Notes: generated from the sequence alone by a model not told the origin. 64,000 bases of DNA from Cymbidium sinense (GCA_021442155.1 CM038223.1:30912983-30976982), one strand, 5' to 3'. Shown: positions 51,427 to 64,000, counted from the first letter of the stretch. Translations and numbers: made by a program.

Positions 51427-51478
51427 CACAAAATTTTTCAATCCAAAAACATCAAATTCAAAGCATAAGATAATTAAA
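51426..51478. repeat. Right target-site duplication of LINE copy 5 (53 bp)
   Basis: Directly abuts the TTG tail and repeats 48776-48828 with one substitution. Confidence 0.9.
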
Positions 51479-53400
51479 ATTAAACACCCTTACTCAAGTC
51501 CTTTGAATGAGTGAAATAATGACAACAAGACCTGAATGTAGACTCCTCCAAGAGTTGAAAGAAGCTTGAAGAATATGATGAAGATAACCCCTTTGAATGT
51601 GATTGAAGAAATGAGCAAGAGAGAGGAGTTTTAGCACTTGAGCCCACAAGATCACTTCAAGAAAACAAATTGCAAAGGTTCGACCAAGGTGAGTTTTTCC
51701 AAGAGATAATGAAGTGATGAAAGCACTTCTTTAATTAGAGATTAATCTAAGACGTTGTCGATCAAAGCAAGAAAAAAGATGAGAGAAATCAAGGAAGTAA
51801 TATAATTTTCAAATTCAAAGCATTTGATTTGAATTTGAATAAATTCAAACCCAAGACACACGAGGTCGGTTAAAGCATTGGAGGGGAAGGTTCAAATCAC
51901 TTAGCATAAGTACGCAAGCACAAATTAAGAATGAGATTAAACCATTCCAAGGTTCGGCCAACACAAAGAAAAGAGGAGGGAAGAAATAAAGAGGGAAAAC
52001 AATTAAAACAAAATTTGATTTTCGAAATTAAAGCACATTGAATAAAATTTGAATGAATTCAAATTTAATTATGTGTGGCCAATAAAGCAATAAAGGAGAG
52101 GAGATTTTAATGTACTTAATATAATTAAGCAATTGCTAACTAATGAAGAGTTTAATAAAGGAAGAAGTTTAAATTTATTTGAAATAAAATAAATCAAATA
52201 AATATAAAAGCATGAGACAGCCAAGACTTTCTATATGGGGTTCAATCAAGATTCAATGCATTGGATATGAAGGATTAACTAATTAATTAGAGATGAATAA
52301 ATAAATCAAGCCAAGAGAATAAATCCAAATAAAATAAATCATAAAGGAGTTTCCATAATGGAATCAACCTCCAATTAATGCAATCAACCAACTTAGATTA
52401 AGAGAGATTAATTTAAGAAGTAATTTGAATATTTAACATAATTTAAATTTAATTAAAACAATAATAAGGGGTCAGCCTAAATAATTTCCAAAATAAAGAA
52501 AATAAAAATGAAAAAAATAATAAATTCTAAATCCATTTGAATTGATTCAAATTTAATCAAATCAAATCAATTAAAATAAGTAGAGGACCGGCCAAATCAT
52601 GCTTAAAAAAGATAGATTATATTAGGAAATTATTTAAAGAAAAAAAAATTTGAAATTAAAAATTATTCAAATTCAAAATTTAAATAATTTTAAATTTTGA
52701 AATTCCAAAAAATGAGGAAAAATAATATGGCATTAAATTAAATAAATCCCACAAAATTTCTCATGCCAAAAACAACATAAATTAGGCTAAATTTGAAATA
52801 AAATTAATAATATGAGAGAGAAAGAAGATAATTTGAATAGTTGAAAGAATATTTTAATTCTCATGTTAGAATAAATAGATAAAGATTAATCTAAGCATGA
52901 AAATTTATTAATGAAGTATAAAATAAACTCAATTCACTTTAAGATACAATGGATAAGGCTTAAACTCATGCAAGTAGTCAAATAATCCGAAAAAGATAAT
53001 TCAAAAAATTTAAAAAAAAATTTATGCAAATAAAATATTTAAAAAATATGTGAAACCTTAAAATAAATGTGATGAAAATATTTTAGCAATAATTTTTATA
53101 TTTTTGAGCTCATATTTGTCTTTAATTGCAAATATTAGGAAAATTCCCAAACAATCATAATCCAAGTCAATTTGACTTTTCAAATCTCCTTAAACATTTA
53201 AAATAAATCATTAGTATCATCCAAACATATATATGTTATCATCAAATTCAACTAATTATATAGTGGGGCTCATGAAGTCAACAATATAGTCAACCAGCTT
53301 ACAACAAATATGATCCCCTCTATACACATACTATATTTATTAGAGGGCATTTATTGACCTATAAAATATAATTTGTAAGTTAAATTGAGCTAAAATGATA
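51479..53400. other. Purine-rich, AT-rich repeat remnant
   Basis: Plus strand dominated by AAATAAA/GAAA words, with occasional GGTTCGGCCAA motifs (51953). No coding content. Confidence 0.5.
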
Positions 53401-54090
53401 AATTAATAGACAACGGATGCAACAATTCATAAAATTTAAGTTTGAAACATCTCAATTGCAACCGAAAATTTATTGAGATGACCTCCAATCACAATGCAGA
53501 CTGTACCGATGCATTTAGAATACCAAATTTGAATAAAAAATACCTCTCACAACATTTAATTGTCATCTAATTAGAGAAAATGCGTTGCATGCATAGTTTC
53601 GCGCATATCCGAGTTTGGAGGCCTCAACATCATGCAACTAAGTTCCTTTCACAAAACAAACTATACTTATGTCGCCAAAACAGTAAAATCTATCAAACGA
53701 AACTTTTCGCAATCGATTCGGTCATGTATGGAGCAAATGGCAAGCCTCGGAATGCGACGACACACACAATTAGCTCGAATTTGTCTTGATTGACCACGAT
53801 GTTGCCCAAATGACCTCCGATCGTGAAACGGACTATGCCATTGTGCTTGGAACGTCGAATTTATTTAGATATGTATGTTTAATTTCTACAAAAATTCATA
53901 TGAATTTCGATGCTATCAGCCATTCAATAAAAAAACAAATATTTGGTTTTTATATGATAAAATCCAATTTTAATAATGGATTTATTTCAAAATTAATTCA
54001 AAACTCATTCTGATTTCTAAATTTTTAAAATCCCGCTCAATCCAATTTTAAAAAAATAAATAAATAAGCTACAATTTATGTTTTTAATCT
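53400..54090 (+). repeat. Two-unit diverged repeat
   Basis: GATGACCTCCAATCACAATG (53477) and AATGACCTCCGATCGTGAAA (53810) open two related segments with GACT-T-CC-T-T-CTT/GCA; partial tandem copy of unknown type. The 53580-54013 frames cross it and look non-genic. Confidence 0.55.
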
Positions 54091-54094
54091 CGAT

Positions 54095-54112
54095 ACTCTC
54101 TCTCTCTCTCTC
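54095..54112. repeat. (CT)n microsatellite
   Basis: Nine CT units, followed by a GC-rich stretch to 54320 that has no recognisable gene. Confidence 0.9.
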
Positions 54113-54440
54113 AACCGAGAACCCTCTAGTTTCGACTCTACTGACATTACTAACCAAAGCCCTCAACTCCTACCCGATCACTCCCAGCTAAAACCCTCAA
54201 CGCCTCTCCCGCACTCACCTCCTGTAGCGCCGAACTCATCCCCACCTCCTCCCTCACTAGTCTCCAACCGACCTCGCGATCTCCAGCAATTGAACCCAAC
54301 CCAGCCATTTTAAATCTTGGTGGAATAATAAAGTCTAAGATATTTTTCGCATTTCTTTTATTTCCTACTACTCTACTATTCCTAACCATGTTTTCTAGAT
54401 GTCTCGGAAGGTTCTGCTTCATTCCACCAACAAATTTTGA
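54113..54440. other. GC-rich, C-rich stretch of unknown nature
   Basis: Composition unlike its surroundings. Open on both strands (Pro/Ser-rich on plus without ATG; 54422-54150 on minus), with no family recognised. Possibly a captured gene fragment or an LTR leader. Confidence 0.4.
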
Positions 54441-54779
54441 TTCAACATTATTTTAAGTACAGTGAGCGTGGATTAGACCAAGAACTACAAGTCAGATACA
54501 AAGCAAGGTATGACACTCAGCACGGAATCATTCAACAGGCATGAAGCAAAATACCCAACAATTCCCCGTGCAATAGGATTTGAGACATATGAAAGATAGA
54601 ATCACTTGCCAAGTACTATTATGGAGAAGGCCAACAACAAAGAACTAAGGGCCAAAGAAAATGGGGGTCTAAGACGAACAACCCACCAAGATAGCCAAGT
54701 GAGATGAGACTTATCTAAAACTCTCAGCTTGGATGACAAATCATACTACGCAAGTGAAGAAGAAGATATAAAGAAGCAT

Positions 54780-55580
54780 GAGAATCCAACCAATACTTCC
54801 TCCAAGAGATGACGGAGGCTCGCCTCCCGCACAAGTTCAAAATCCCACACTTGGAATCATACAAGAGTTGAGCAGACCCGACTGATCACATATCATACTT
54901 TGAACCAACAACATCACTACTGGATTTGGATGACACAATGAAGTGTCATATTTGTTTTACCACTTTTAAAGAGTCAGCCCTCAGGTGGTTCTCGTGTCTC
55001 CTAGTAGGAGTCATATCCTCATTCACCGATTTTAAAATGATATCCTTCACACAATTCGCTAGTGCTCAAACCCCTAAAGAGTTCCTAGGCTTTTCTACAA
55101 ATGAGACAAGAATACGATGAATCCTTAAGAAAATTAATCAACCACTTTTAACGAGAAATGTTGAAAATTAAAGACTTGGAACTCATTGTGACTCAGGCTG
55201 CATTCACTCAAGACTTAAGAGAGAGACCTTCAAATATGCCCTCGAAATCCAGCAGTCAAAAACACTCGCCAAATTACTTGAGCTGACGACTAACAACGTG
55301 AACACTAAGAAATATAATGAACTCATTCAGCCAGTGCCACTTATTCGCACAAAGGATTCAGCGAAGTGGTCATCTTCAGAGCAAACGCTCAGAGATATGT
55401 TTCGAGCACGAAGACCAAATAAAAGAAGACGACCCAAAAATCCTGCACCTAAGCGAGATATTAAACGCCGTGTGACTCGCTATCAAGGAGTCAAAAACTC
55501 AACCACTCGCGGTAAGAATGAATTTATAAACGTGGTAAGTAAGGCTTACAAATGCAAAAGTCACATCAAAGGTTAAATGG
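54780..55580 (+). pseudogene. Ty3-gypsy gag relic of another family
   Basis: Pieces LPHKFKIPHLESY, then DHISYFEPTTSLLDLDDTMK and FKESALRWFSCLL (about 54830-55010), EFLGFSTNE, ALEIQQSKTLAKLLELT (55230-55290) and a Lys/Arg-rich end (55298-55576). The PxDHIxYFE and ALRWF motifs are typical of Tat/Ogre-like or Athila-like gag. Stops and shifts interrupt it. Confidence 0.78.
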
Positions 55581-55942
55581 AGAGATCTTACTCAATCCCG
55601 CAGAAATCTCAAGCTGTACAAGTCACGAAAAAAATAATTAATAATTTCCACTCGTATCATGAACATAAAAGAAACTCAACAAGAGAAATAATGAGTAGGA
55701 GACAATTACACCTTTTTTATTAAAAATAGAAAAATAATTATTACAACACACTCGCTATACTCCTTATACATCATTTTTTGAGTTGCTTTATGATGGGTCT
55801 GAGTGCCACTCCTTACAAAGATCGCCCTTATCACACAATCAAACAATAAATTAGCGCCAGAAATAAAGCAAAGTTAACTCAGCCCTCATGGTTGTGAAAC
55901 TCCTCTAGGACTCTACCTCCACAACCCCGCCTCCATCTGACT

Positions 55943-56482
55943 CCATCTAAGTTTGTTTAAGTTTGTTTAACTCTAAGTTTAGGTCCTCTAAAAGAGAGAC
56001 CCTCCTCTATAAAGCAACAAGCTCAGACAGGTTAATGAGTCATGTGGCCCTCTCTCAATGTCTTCCTCCCCTGGATAAGAAGATTTGTCCCTTATTGACC
56101 TCATTTTTGGATGAGATTAATATCATTTCTAAAACAAGTAATTAGGACATCTAATCCTAGATTAAGAGCATCATAATAAAGCAATTAGAATACTACACCT
56201 AGTGAACTAGTGCATTCTCTTTAGGTTTGATCTAACTTAATGGGCTTAGGTAGATTCAACCCAAATCTCAAACATATTTTACTTGAAACTTGAGTTTAAA
56301 GTAAGGTAATTAAGATGGTTAACTTAATTACCCTATGTAAGCTTTAAATTAATTAAACCCAAAAGAAATTCAAATAAAGTAAAAATAAACCCAAACAAAT
56401 TAAAACAAAATAAGATCAAATCAAATAAAATAAATCCAAATATAATTCAAAGTCAAATCTAGTCAACCTTTTTGACATAAAT
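55943..56482 (+). repeat. 0.5-kb direct repeat, unit 1
   Basis: Nearly identical to 57577-58115: shared runs include TTTAGGTCCTCTAAAAGAGA, CATGTGGCCCTCTCTCAATG and CTACACCTAGTGAACTAG. Small indels differ. The unit's frame (55963-56145) is copied at 57596-57787 but matches no known protein. Confidence 0.92.
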
Positions 56483-57576
56483 TTGACTTATATGGGTCCC
56501 ACCAAGTCAAAGGTTGACTCAGCAAAATTTGACCAAATGAAATCATTTCAAATGATTCAAATGATAAAACAAACATATTTTAATATAAACCTAAAGAAAT
56601 TTAAATTTATTTAAATATACCACTTAGTCTAAATGGGCCTAAATGAGCCTTATTGGGTTTAAACCCAAATCAAATTAAAATCAACTCAAATTGATTATTC
56701 AAAATCATTTAGAAATGACCATTAAACATAATTCAATCTATCATTGGGTCTAATTTGATCAAATTGATCATTTAACCTAAATGGACCCAAGCTTAACCCA
56801 TTAAGCCCAATTTGAGCCAAATAGGTCAAAATTGAAATTAACTTCAAACCAATTGAAATCAATCATTCTAAATCACTCCATATATGTAATTAAGCATGAT
56901 TGAAGTCCAAATGAAATTTGAACCTAATTGGAATCAACTTAACCCATTTAAGGCTAAATGGACTAAATTAAAATGAAATGCAAAATCAACTCAAAACCTA
57001 AAGAAATTAATCAAATTAAAACTTAGTAAATCATCAATTAAAGATAATTGAACCCAAATTTAAATCAATTGATCAAAATAAACACAATTAAAACATTTTG
57101 AATCCAAATGGCATGAATCGAACTCAAATGAACTAAGGCTCAACCTAAAATTCACATTGGGTTTGATTTGGGTAGCCAAACACCAGCCTAAGGGCTATGG
57201 TGGTGAGACCAAAAGCCATGAACTGAAAAGTCAAAAGGAGATGAGGTGGAGTATGCAAACAAGGTTTCTCCAAGCCAAGATACCTTTATGATTCTTCCTC
57301 CCCTCATCATCCTAATGGCCTTGGACTTTATCCAATTATTTGATCACCTATTGGAAGATGTTTCCAAGAGTTTTTATCAAGTAGTCATCACCTTAGCCAA
57401 AAGAGACTTGGCTTCCTCCATGGGATGCAAAAAAATACAAGAGAGATTCCTTGAAGGAGTCTCTCAGCCAAGGAGAGAAAGGGGAGGAAAAGGCTCCCTC
57501 CCCTCAAACCTTTCATCCAAAGGGACTAAACCCTCTAAGACTCTACCACCACAACTTGCTCCACTACGACTCCATC
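56483..57576. other. C/A-biased spacer between the direct repeats
   Basis: 56483-56720 is the inverted partner of 1550-1800. The 115-codon frame at 57246-57593 has no recognisable domain. Confidence 0.55.
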
Positions 57577-58115
57577 TCTACGCATTCACTTAAGTTTGTT
57601 TAACTCTTGCTTCAATAAGTTTAGGTCCTCTAAAAGAGAGACCCTCCTCTATAAAGCAACGAGCTCGGACAGGTTAACGAGTCATGTGGCCCTCTCTCAA
57701 TGTCTTCCTTCCTTGGATAAGAAGATTTGTCCTTTGTTGACCTCATTTTTGGATGAGACATCTAATCCTAGATTAAGAGCATCATAATTAAGCAATTAGA
57801 ATACTACACCTAGTGAACTAGCGCATTCTCTTTAGGTTTGATCTAACTTAATGGGTTTAGGTAGATTCAACCCAAATCTCAAACATAAATTAAAATCAAA
57901 CATATTTTACTTGAAACTTGAGTTTAAAGCAAGGTAATTAAGATGGTTAACTTAATTACCCTATGTAAGCTCTAAATTAATTAAACTCAAAAAAAATTCA
58001 AATAAAGTCAAAATAAACCCAAACAAATTAAAACAAAATAAGATCAAATCAAATCAAATAAATCCAAATCTAATTCAAAGTCAAATCTAGTCAACCCTTT
58101 TGACATAAATTGATT
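57577..58115 (+). repeat. 0.5-kb direct repeat, unit 2
   Basis: Second copy, 1634 bp downstream. It ends at the start of the inverted family A repeat, so the pair may be the two sides of a retroelement-internal duplication. Confidence 0.92.
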
Positions 58116-59930
58116 TAATCCCCTATAGGAATCCCGGGCGAGATCAAGACCGTCCAATCTTCGATCAGAAGGTCGTAGATCGTCCCGCATGGCCACCGCT
58201 GTTGACATGGGATTTGCATGGATCCCGAGTGGCCCAATGATGTCATGCCACATGGCAATGGCATCTCATCCGTGTCGTCATTTAAAACGAGATTTTCTCA
58301 TTTTTTTGAATTAAATAAATATTAAAAAAATGCCAGAAACTTTAAAAAATTATAATAAATAAAAAACAATTCTAAAAAATACAAATGAGGGCTCTATGAA
58401 TTCATCTCACTGAATAGAATCTATTAAACCCAAAATCTCCATTTTAGATAATTTTGGATTAATTTGACATTAAATAAAAATAATCAAACTCAAATTAATC
58501 ATAAACCATTAATCCAATCGATATGAAACTTTGGAGAATTGAAATTAGGGTTAAAATACACCTTGAAAAAATTTTCATGATTTATTGCAAAGTAAATCAA
58601 AAGAAATTAAATTTCAAACTCAAAACCATAATTTTAATGAAATAAATTAATATTAAATGAAATAAATCATGAAAAATGATCAAATCACTTTAAATTAACA
58701 TAATAAACTCTAATGAACTTAAATACACCAATGAAACTCACTAGAACTTAATAAATCATAAAATGACTTAATTTGGTAATTAATTGAATTAATTAATCTA
58801 ATTAACCAACTTGAACTTAGGAAAATCATAATAAATCAAGAAAAAACTCTAACAATTCCAAATAAATCCTCTATGGATACATCTTTTAGAGAGGAATCTA
58901 AGAAAAATAAAACTCCTAAATAATTCCTTCTAAATTAAGTTTAATTTAGGTTTTAATGAAATAATTAAAACTTTAATTACACCCTAATCATGCATCTGAT
59001 TAAAATGAAACTTTAACAAAATCAAATTGGTAAAGAACCTCACTTGCATAAAAATTTTGAAGGCAAATTGAACTTTGGATTGGAAGTTAGTGCATTTTCA
59101 ATCTCTAGGTTGATTTACATGAAATAATAAATTAAAATTTTCAGAAATTATAAAAATTTCATAAATTGATTTAAAACATTGTCATCAATATCAAAACACA
59201 TAAGAACAATTTTCCAACAATCTAAGTGAAAGAATTTGATCAATTACAAACTTAGGGTTTAATGGAAACCATTAAAAATGCAAAACCTAATTAAACCTTA
59301 AAGTAAATAATTTATTAAATTCATGATCACCCAATTAAGGAAATCTCAATCCATAATCAATGCAAATCGATATTGGATTAAAAGACAAACTTAGATAAAT
59401 TAGGTTAACATAATTCAACCAAATGAATTTAATGAAAATAAACATTAATGAGACAAATAATAAAATCAATCTAAATCAAATTAAAACTAAATTAAACCAA
59501 AAAGATTTAATCAAATCAAAGAAATGAAAAGAAGAATTAAATGTTAAAAACAAAATTAAAATATTAATCCAAATTAAATTCAAATCAAATCATCTAAATG
59601 AATCTAAAAGAGGTTAATTAAGATACTTAGGATCTTAGTTAGATCTTTAGAATGAATCTTCATCTTAAGTTGAAGATTCCATTCTATTAAGATTTAGGAT
59701 ATTGAATGAAATGGGTTCCACTTAAAAGTGGAATCTATTTTACTCTTCATTCTTGAAAATTTAGAATTCATAAAAATGAATTTAAAAATTAAAACAAGAA
59801 TCTTAAATCATTAAATCATTTGAATCGAAACTATTTAAAGGTAAATTAAATAAACTTTATAACTTAAATTGAAACTTGAATCTAAAAAGGCCTAACAAAG
59901 TCTTGTTATATAAACCTATTTCCTTCACAC
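58116..59930 (-). repeat. LTR-like repeat family A, inverted copy
   Basis: Minus-strand partner of 8290-9050, longer, AT-rich. Its GC-rich end at 58120-58280 has GGGATCCATGCAAATCCCATG (one base beyond a perfect half-palindrome when reversed), as in the block at 150-180. No coding seen. Confidence 0.7.
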
Positions 59931-59939
59931 ACTAGATCA

Positions 59940-62900
59940 TAAGGTCACGGACCCTAGACTTAGGTTAGGTCGTTCTGTGATATTCTGTGATGTGATGTAA
60001 TGTATTTTTCTTGTTTTTTGGTGTACTAGTTTAGACTGCATGTCTAGGATTGTTTGTCATTATCGGATGTCACATGGACCCCTACCCTTATTCAGTCAAT
60101 CAAGTGTATCAGGATGACGATGACACAATTTCACCAACACGCTCCAACCGTACTACTAACGAAAAGTGAAATGGGTTTCTAATCAAATCATCACAAATAT
60201 TTATAATTCATATACTAATTAACTCATATCACAATTACTGGAAGCATGAAATCTTTAAATTTGTAAATAAATACTGAAAGAACTAAAGACATCGATAAAA
60301 TTTTAAATCAAAAAGTTTGTTATCAAAACTATACACCCAAACTGCATAATAACAAAAGCAATTTCTACTACCTTTTTTTCCGAAATTATCAATCAGTGAT
60401 CATAAGCTAAAGTTTTATGAGACAAGAATCTAAAGCAGTTCTAACAAAGACAAGAGAACAATCGTACGTATATGTAAATTTACAAAAGTGTAAAAGATCG
60501 CGAATGTAATAATGTAATCGAACAATATGTGTAGGTCGCAAAAGTGTAATAATATAACGAACAATATGCAGGTTCATAATCAGATCAATGTCGAGCGATG
60601 ATTGATTTTAAAATCATTTCGCCTATATCAAATCATTTTCTATCAAATTATTTTCAGAAATGTCATTTATAATTGCAGATGTTGACTTCATAAAGGGTCG
60701 TCACACCGCATTTAAAAGGAAGGTAAGCGGACCGGAACCATACTACTTACCTAACAGACACGGACGACCAACCTCCAACCTCAAAATGTCGAATGGGATA
60801 CTAAGATCCCCTAATCACGCTCATCTGCCGAACTTTTTTTATCTGCAGATTTATAACATAGCCTTTCTATCACAATTTTTCTGACATTTCCCTGTTTATC
60901 ACATTACTGCATTTAACATGTTTTAAAACATTTCTATATGCCCAATGAAATATGCTAATTAAGAAAATGAACTAGCTGGCTTAATATCATTGTGGCTTAA
61001 TATCATCAGAATCGAATCTATATCGGTCAGTAATGTGATTTGTATTGATTCAATATAATGTAAATACGAGAAATATCATATATCATTCATACAATTTATA
61101 ATGGGTAGAACAAAATGGCATACATAATGTAAACCGAATTTAAATTAAGAATTATGTCACCTCGTCTAAGTCATCGTGATGCCCCTCGATTCCTCGGTAC
61201 ACAACCTATAATGAAATAACTCTTCTAAATACTTCTAATACATGAAACTCATAAATGAAACTCATAATTAACACTAGTATTAGCCTTAAACCGCAATCTT
61301 ACCCCGAAATTGATATCTCCTCATAAGTTTAAATATGAGTACTCGTAAATCTACTAACGCCACTATTAATTACCTGCTTCAATCAACAAACTAAAATTAT
61401 CAAACAATGTCAATCCTAAATCTCCATTCAATTCTCGAACTCACCTGTAAAAACAGCTTTGGAACTCCCAATCACGATTTCAAAACCGGAAGGCCGAATA
61501 AACAAAAGGGATAAGAAGAACTTACAAAATTCTAAATTTCCGATCCAGAACAAGAAATCCCAACAGCCGACGGTTCCTGAGCCGAAATCGGTTCACGGAT
61601 TTCCCAAACCGAGCAACTTAGGATTTCCAACCCTTCGCGACTTACATGGCGCTTCCGTTACGACGAGCGCAATGGCGAAGTCCAGGCGAAGCCGACGATT
61701 CGCGAACTCGAGCACGCGATCTGCCACGAGGCGACTCCATGTCGGCCGTCTAGGGGGCGTTTCGTTCCGAGCTACCGTCAAGTCGGCCAAAGCCGAGAAC
61801 GGAGCGAAATCCGTCGATCGCGGTGGAAAGGAGGAGAAGAACTTGATCAGCGGAAATGAACTGAGGCCGCGGCTATGGAAGGAACAAAATAAGTGAACAG
61901 GTCGATCCCAGCCATACGCGCGTCGAGGGCTTTAATCCCTGGCCGATGCTTAAGACCGGTCTACAAGAATCTAATAAAATTAATTAGGCAATTAGGAAAT
62001 AAGCTAATTGGATCTTAATTGGATATTACACTGGATGGCAGAACGTTCTTTTAGAAATAATATTGTTTTCTATAGGGAATTGTGTTAAAGGGACAAGTGT
62101 AAAATAAATTATAAAATTGTTATTTGCTTGCAAGTGCTGAATAGTCCCTTAGCATAGCCCAATAGGGCAGGTGGGTTTGGCAAACAACTAATGTTAAACC
62201 CGTATGTTTGTAAAATATAACTGTTGTGTGTTGTTTGTATTTTCCTAATATCTATTTTATAGGGCATAGGTTTTATTTTTGAATTTAAAATATAAATTTG
62301 AGCTTAAAATTATATTAGAATCTATGGGGTCCAGGATTAGCTGGAGCTGATCATACCAACAAATAGGTGCAGAGGTCCCCTACGAAACTCAATGGAAGGT
62401 CCCTAAAGAAGGAGACGATCTTGGACAAAAGACCTATAGATCTAAACTTTAGTCCTATAATGAGTTGTATAAGGCGAGCATACCCATTTCTATTTCTTAG
62501 AGGTGTACAACGATTAGTGCATTGGCATGTTCGTTAATTTAAATTGGTTTGATTCACTTTGAGTGCGCAATAGAATCAACCTGCTTTTTTAGATTTTTTT
62601 TGTGCTATGTTTTCTATAACGGATGCTTGGATGATTAGGCTGTTAGGAAAAACTATATTTTTTACCCAACTTAAACTTAAACAACTTAAACAAAAATAAA
62701 TAAAGAAACTCAAAACTTCACATTAACTAAATCCTTAAGAATTTCTTAAAATCAACTAGAAACAATTAACTTTTGCAAACAATGCTTGCATATTGTTCTA
62801 ACTCCGTGAATTAGACACTTCACTAATTGCACATAAGGGGCATCTGACCTTTAAGAATGACCACCTTCTTGGGGAAGTCTGTCTTATCTTATTGATTTGT

Positions 62901-63500
62901 CCCATGACCACTTCTAATTACATGGCATTTAAACATAAAATGCATACTCTAAAATCTTAAATTAATCATGAATTAAAACATTTAAAAGCTGAAAAAATGT
63001 GCATTAATTAAATGCATATCATACCCAAACATTCTCTTAGGGATTAGGGCGTGTGTCTAGGTTGTTAGATTCTTTCTTAAAATGGAACAGCTTAGCCATC
63101 TTACATATATGAGATTTGACATCATGAATTTAAAATGCGCTTAAGTAATGTTAGCTAGCAATCCTTCTAGGCAGGTTATAAGTTCAAAAGAATCAGAGAT
63201 AGGTTTCCTTTTTCAAGTAAGAGAAAGAGCCAATAATTCTCAAAACTGAAACTAGGTCGAGCATTTGAATTGTGTCTGAAGCACTTATAGATTTAGGTTT
63301 TGAAGCATCTTATAAAAGTAAGTCTTCAACCCTAATCATTTATGCAATCTTATACTGCTAGAATATAAGTCATAGATTTCTAATATAATATCAACTCGAA
63401 ATACTATTTAAATTTTAAAAATTTAAAACCCAATAATAGGATAGTTGAAATGTCTACTAGGCATCCCAGTATCAACAGGCATTTGATCATCCATTATAGG
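59940..63500 (+). repeat. Dispersed repeat family C, copy 3, split by the solo LTR
   Basis: Left part 59940-60067 shares CTTAGGTTAGG with copy 1. The right part resumes at 62031 and carries TAGGGCAGGTGGG (62163) and the later blocks. The solo LTR at 60068-62030 lies between. Confidence 0.65.
60068..62030 (-). repeat. Solo gypsy-type LTR, 1963 bp
   Basis: Read on the minus strand it starts TGTAATATCC and ends ATGTGACA, the same termini as the gypsy LTRs at 30719 and 36853. There is no primer site or internal region next to it. Flanks TCGGA and CTGGA agree at 3 of 5 bases. It interrupts a dispersed repeat that continues on both sides. The GC-rich part at 61590-61900 creates long overlapping frames that I do not regard as genes. 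Confidence 0.75.
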
Positions 63501-64000
63501 ATAACCTCAGAAGTTTTTTATTAAATAATCAAATTCATTATAGGATAACATATTCATCTTTTGAGATAATATGTTTACTCTTTAATGACGCATTTAATCA
63601 TCCAAATAAGAAATTCCTAAAAATCTATGCGGTGTCATAAATTCTTTCCACATCGCTCCCTCCCAAACTCGTCACTATTTCGACTAGTAGATGTAGAGAA
63701 ACTCACCAACATTTCTTAGATGTCAGCCGAAGTAAAGTTGGTTGCCTTGGCAAATGAAACGGCCAGTGCCTCAGTGATTGCTCCTTGCGGGTGCAAACCC
63801 TCTCCCAAGTCCAAACTCAGTGTCACCAAGTCAGCCTACGGCGTAACCGAAGTCGCCCCTAAACGACGAGAAAAGAATTCATAAAAAACAAATAATGAAA
63901 TTTCGATAAGGTGGTCAACTAAAGACTAGATCCTTGGAAGCTACTCTTCGAGCAAATGGACTTCTCGTCGCTCAGGCGATGACCTAGCAACTCACCCATA
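63500..64000. other. Right edge, unidentified
   Basis: GC-richer from about 63640. No coding or repeat identity seen; truncated by the window. Confidence 0.4.

Noticed and set aside
57246..57593. 115-codon plus-strand frame
   Set aside because: No domain, in repeat sequence, and runs into the direct repeat.
61459..61896. 145-codon plus-strand frame
   Set aside because: Lies in the GC-rich leader of the solo LTR, antisense to it; no recognisable domain.

Overview
This is nuclear DNA of a flowering plant with a large, repeat-rich genome. It is AT-rich and full of degraded retrotransposons, with one interrupted host gene whose introns are all GT-AG. I cannot fix the species; monocot or dicot is left open.

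The only host gene I can support is on the minus strand: the C-terminal 562 codons of MSH4, the meiosis-specific MutS homologue. They lie in 16 exons from 45081 down to the stop codon at 14055. Every exon joins the next in frame, and the summed coding length (1689 nt) divides exactly by three. The ATPase signatures are all present: Walker A split over a junction, the STFM-type loop, Walker B DELGRST, the ATHM loop and the C-terminal helical segment. The first ~230 codons are not in the window, so they lie beyond 64 kb or are lost. Two introns are hugely expanded by transposons: 21793-43200 (21.4 kb) and 14226-18532 (4.3 kb).

Layout. 1-9.1 kb: AT-rich, diverged LTR-like repeats with inverted copies, two TA microsatellites and a 108-bp duplication. 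9.4-11.8 kb: a dead hAT transposase. 11.8-14 kb: gene-free 3' flank of MSH4. 14-21.8 kb: MSH4 exons p to g, with an RTE-type LINE in the last intron. 21.8-43.2 kb: the giant intron, holding an opposite-strand LINE copy, a dispersed repeat carrying a long-TIR MITE, a hAT-like MITE, LINE fragments, and a Ty1-copia relic split by an almost complete 7.9-kb Ty3-gypsy element. After that come an LTR relic and a young LINE fragment. 43.2-45.1 kb: MSH4 exons f to a. 45.1-64 kb: no exon found. This last stretch holds a degenerate tandem array with two TAA-flanked MITEs, a LINE with a 53-bp target duplication and a (TTG)16 tail, a gypsy gag relic, a 0.5-kb direct repeat, inverted partners of the left-end repeats, and a solo LTR inside another dispersed repeat.

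I found no CRISPR array, operon, rRNA or tRNA gene and no new enzymatic system. The most interesting observations concern how transposons have reshaped MSH4: giant phase-0 introns, a pair of opposed LINEs bracketing exactly the in-frame nine-exon block that encodes most of the ATPase, and a duplicated splice donor.
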